A model generated the notes under the pieces. The model made no database searches. It was not told the origin of the DNA and saw only the letters and a program-made list of their open reading frames with translations. The translations under genes were made by a program, and so were the position numbers. A stretch of DNA of 6,791 bases from Pseudomonadota bacterium. GTDB lineage: Bacteria; Desulfobacterota; GWC2-55-46; JADFVP01. Location: assembly GCA_015222595.1 (NCBI GenBank), contig JADFVP010000222.1:1-6791 (forward strand), written 5' to 3'. Below are positions 4,760 to 6,791 of the stretch, one piece after another (position 1 is the first letter of the stretch; every line of letters begins with the position of its first letter).

Positions 4760-5734
4760 ATGCATATTCAGGAAGTTTTCGACCTCGTTAAAGACGACAT
4801 GTGCTCTGTCGAAGAGGTCTTCAAAAAGAACCTAAACTCATCGGTCCCGCTTGTCGGCAAGGTCGGCGAGTATATACTCGGTAGCGGCGGTAAGCGTTTC
4901 AGACCGCTTCTGCTCCTGCTCTCGGCACGCCTGTGTGGCTACAAGGGCGAGAGCCATGTGCCGTTGGCCGGAGTAATGGAGTTTATCCATACGGCGACTC
5001 TGCTGCACGACGACGTTGTGGACAATGCGAACATGCGCCGGGGCAACGCCGCTGCAAATACCGTATGGGGCGACGGAGCCAGCATACTTGTTGGCGATTA
5101 TCTGCTCTCAAAGGCCTTTACAATGGCCGTTTCTCACGGCAACGAACGCGTGCTCACGGTTCTGTCCCAGTCCACTACGCGCATGGCAGAGGGCGAGATG
5201 CTACAGCTCGCCAAGCATGGCGATATAGATATGACCGAAGAGAACTACTTTGAGATAGTCTCCAACAAGACCGCCGTGCTCTTCAGTTCGTGCTCTCAGG
5301 TCGCTGCGATACTGGGCGAAGTCGGCCTGGAGAAAGAGGTTGCTCTGGCCAACTACGGCATGCGCATCGGCACGGCGTACCAGCTAATGGACGACTGCCT
5401 CGACTACGTCTCGACCGACCTCGATCTCGGCAAGAGCGTTGGAACCGATCTTAGAGAGGGCAAGGTGACGCTGCCGCTCATTCAGGCCTACAAGGTCGCC
5501 AATGGCACCGAGAGGTCGGTTCTGAAGACCGCGATAGATGCGGACGAGTTCGACGAGACGAAGCTCAAAGAGGTGCTCGGCATTATCGAGCGGTGCGGCG
5601 GCATAGAGTATGCCGAGGAGTATGCGCGCAAGCTTGTTGCCGAGGCAAAGGCCGACCTTGCGAGCTTCGAACCGGTTGTGGAGCAGGCCGCACTTGAGGC
5701 TGTTGCCGACTACGTCATCGAAAGATCTTTCTAG
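4760..5734 (+). CDS. ispB: Long-chain all-trans polyprenyl diphosphate synthase (IspB-like)
   Basis: This 324-residue trans-prenyltransferase condenses isopentenyl diphosphate units onto an allylic diphosphate to make the isoprenoid side chain of a quinone. Signatures are GSGGKRFRP (41-49, IPP binding), the first Asp-rich motif DDVVD (84-88) followed by MRRG, and the second, DDCLD (211-215), followed by LGKSVGTDLREGK. The size and order of motifs match E. coli IspB (323 aa). The residue five before the first Asp motif is a small Ala (EFIHTATLLHDD) rather than an aromatic. In this family that allows long products, arguing for an octaprenyl/heptaprenyl-type enzyme over farnesyl or geranylgeranyl synthase. 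The exact chain length and the kind of quinone cannot be read here. The gene follows the terminator at 4663-4686, and I see no clear promoter between the two, so readthrough control is possible. nth follows 90 nt downstream. Confidence 0.92.
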   Translation: MHIQEVFDLVKDDMCSVEEVFKKNLNSSVPLVGKVGEYILGSGGKRFRPLLLLLSARLCGYKGESHVPLAGVMEFIHTATLLHDDVVDNANMRRGNAAANTVWGDGASILVGDYLLSKAFTMAVSHGNERVLTVLSQSTTRMAEGEMLQLAKHGDIDMTEENYFEIVSNKTAVLFSSCSQVAAILGEVGLEKEVALANYGMRIGTAYQLMDDCLDYVSTDLDLGKSVGTDLREGKVTLPLIQAYKVANGTERSVLKTAIDADEFDETKLKEVLGIIERCGGIEYAEEYARKLVAEAKADLASFEPVVEQAALEAVADYVIERSF

Positions 5735-5824
5735 CAGGGGGCCGGTAAATAAAATCCCGTCTCCGTCTCTTTGTCCAATCAAATTTCCTGTAAGTTTATC
5801 CTCTCCCAAAATCGGTTCTAATAG

Positions 5825-6475
5825 ATGCCTTCTGAAAAGAGCGAAAGAGCCAACAGAATTTTCGACGCCCTCCATGCCGTCATTCCAGATGCTCGCGGTG
5901 CGCTTCAGTTCACGAACCCGCTCGAACTCTTGATAGCCACCATTCTTTCTGCCCAGGCCACCGACAAGCTCGTCAACAAGGTCACGGTAGGTCTCTTCAA
6001 AAAGTATAAGAACGCAGCCGATTACGCTGCTGTCCCTCTCGATGAACTCGAAGTAGATATTGGCTCGGTCAATTTCTATAGAAACAAGGCGAAGGCCTTG
6101 AAAAAGTGCGCTACGGTCCTGGTGGCTGACTTTGGCTCCAGCGTTCCAGAGACGATGGATGAGCTTGTGACGCTGCCCGGAGTCGGCAGAAAGACCGCTA
6201 ATGTGGTCCTCGGCAACGCCTTTGGGCAACCTGCAATAGCCGTAGACACGCATGTTAAGAGGGTTGCCGGACGGCTGGGGCTAACCGCCTCGGAGAACCC
6301 CGATATAATTGAAGCCGACCTGGCTGCGCTCTTCCCCGAAGAGCGGTGGACACTTTTGAGCCATTTGCTTATTCTGCATGGCCGCTCTATTTGCAAGGCC
6401 CGCAAGCCCAACTGCGCCGAGTGCGCGGTAAGCGAGCTTTGCGACTATTATAAGAGCGAGCGCAAGAAGGGGTGA
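5825..6475 (+). CDS. nth: Endonuclease III, base-excision repair DNA glycosylase/AP lyase
   Basis: This 216-residue protein (E. coli Nth has 211) removes oxidised pyrimidines from DNA and nicks the abasic site. Domains and residues are intact: LLSAQATD-type segment ILSAQATDKLVNK (40-52), helix-hairpin-helix LPGVGRKTANVVL (117-129) with the Schiff-base Lys123, the catalytic Asp141 in VDTH (140-143), and the [4Fe-4S] loop C190-x6-C197-x2-C200-x5-C206. The ATG at 5825 is directly preceded by an in-frame TAG, so no longer start is possible, and the resulting N-terminus fits the family. No Shine-Dalgarno sequence is evident before it (ATCGGTTCTAATAG), which suggests weak initiation. The 90-nt gap after ispB contains neither a clear terminator nor a good promoter, so the two genes may share a transcript. 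Assignment is firm. Confidence 0.97.
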   Translation: MPSEKSERANRIFDALHAVIPDARGALQFTNPLELLIATILSAQATDKLVNKVTVGLFKKYKNAADYAAVPLDELEVDIGSVNFYRNKAKALKKCATVLVADFGSSVPETMDELVTLPGVGRKTANVVLGNAFGQPAIAVDTHVKRVAGRLGLTASENPDIIEADLAALFPEERWTLLSHLLILHGRSICKARKPNCAECAVSELCDYYKSERKKG

Positions 6476-6514
6476 ACGGAAGCAGGTTGGGTGGCTGTGT
6501 TTATTTAAATAGAG

Positions 6515-6540
6515 TAGGGTGGTGGGCGGTGCTCACCCTA
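6515..6540. terminator. Inverted repeat between the convergent nth and right-edge gene
   Basis: TAGGGTG (6515-6521) and CACCCTA (6534-6540) are perfect inverted arms. An alternative tighter hairpin pairs GGTGGGC (6521-6527) with GCTCACC (6531-6537) around a GGT loop. It sits between two convergent stop codons and overlaps the stop of the minus-strand frame. No long T-tract follows on either strand, so a role as a bidirectional terminator is plausible but weakly supported. Confidence 0.4.
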
Positions 6541-6791
6541 TCGCCCTAGAAGTACTGGAGAGTTTTCTATTTTTCTTGCGTTAGAATCAATTTGTTCTAT
6601 TAGTGAGTCGTAGAAATCCCATGATTGAACTTCGTTCTCACTAATTTTCCCATCCTTGTTAATAAAGAAGTAACACGTACTCTTATATTCTCTCAAATTA
6701 GGTTCTTTGTAATACTTCAAGCGGAAAAAGAAGACTTCCATAGCATCAGCACCAAAACTGTGATCATCATATTTTTCAAAAGAGAATAGAT
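6538..6791 (-). CDS. Unrecognised protein, C-terminal 83 residues (N-terminus beyond the window)
   Basis: A minus-strand frame enters from the right edge without any stop and ends at TAG (6538-6540). An internal ATG at 6741 is probably not the start: the frame stays open for 16 more codons to the edge (ending ...DDHSFGADA before that Met) and no ribosome binding site precedes it. The fragment is rich in aromatic, Lys, Glu and Asn residues (for example MEVFFFRLKYYKEPN and CYFFINKDGKISENE) and has no clear membrane span or catalytic motif. The alternation of strands and charged loops would suit a small alpha/beta fold, but I do not recognise the family. Its DNA is visibly AT-richer than the genes to the left, with codons such as AAA, GAA, TTT and AAT, which hints at horizontal acquisition. 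The gene is convergent with nth. Confidence 0.6.
   Translation of the reverse strand, partial: LFSFEKYDDHSFGADAMEVFFFRLKYYKEPNLREYKSTCYFFINKDGKISENEVQSWDFYDSLIEQIDSNARKIENSPVLLGR

Noticed and set aside
4510..4791. 93-codon frame (or 61 codons from the ATG at 4609) with a hydrophobic stretch FFVFFLFVFLLVVAVVV
   Set aside because: The hydrophobic part is merely the translation of the terminator T-tract and the T-rich spacer. It has no ribosome binding site and overlaps the ispB start.
5771..5800. Promoter for nth (TTGTCC / TTTATC)
   Set aside because: Both boxes match consensus weakly and the spacing is not optimal. It is no better than chance in this pyrimidine-rich stretch.
5384..6253. 289-codon minus-strand frame across the ends of ispB and nth
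   Set aside because: It runs antisense to two well-identified genes and spans their intergenic gap. Its translation resembles nothing, and low stop density in GC-rich DNA explains it.

Overview
The window is a moderately GC-rich, gene-dense bacterial chromosome segment. A copper protein carries a Sec-type signal peptide. A long-chain polyprenyl diphosphate synthase of the IspB type points to quinone-based respiration. AUA (Ile) and AGG (Arg) codons are common in the genes. Together these suggest a Gram-negative lineage such as a deltaproteobacterium-like or Nitrospirota-like organism, but no ribosomal or phylogenetic marker is present, so this is only a guess.

Layout. The left half is read on the minus strand. 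From right to left it holds a secreted cupredoxin-domain protein (2377-3258), a KamA/lysine-2,3-aminomutase-like radical SAM protein (916-2256), and a family-2 glycosyltransferase that runs off the left edge (1-678). A strong extended -10 promoter (3335-3363) drives the cupredoxin gene. The 120-nt gap to the aminomutase gene shows no obvious terminator, so the two may be co-transcribed. A 237-nt gap before the glycosyltransferase holds a 15-bp direct repeat and small palindromes.

The right half is read on the plus strand: a DUF2400/TIGR02757 protein (3538-4467), a putative small structured RNA or leader (about 4555-4686), a polyprenyl diphosphate synthase (4760-5734) and endonuclease III (nth, 5825-6475). 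At the right edge an AT-richer minus-strand reading frame (6538-6791) comes in from outside; it looks like the C-terminus of an unrecognised, possibly acquired protein.

What stands out. Most of the window is ordinary metabolism and repair. The best candidate for something undescribed is the 4500-4690 interval. A consensus-like promoter (TTGACA, 17 bp, TACCAT) is followed by about 130 nt of self-complementary sequence and a textbook intrinsic terminator. The 5' segment AACGGCCTC can pair either inside an internal domain or perfectly with the 3' arm of the terminator. This would suit a two-state leader controlling the prenyl synthase, or a free-standing small RNA. Second, the DUF2400 protein and Nth share a recognisable Asp-Thr-His segment and a four-Cys iron-sulfur-type tail, so the window carries a canonical DNA glycosylase and an apparent divergent relative lacking the catalytic lysine.
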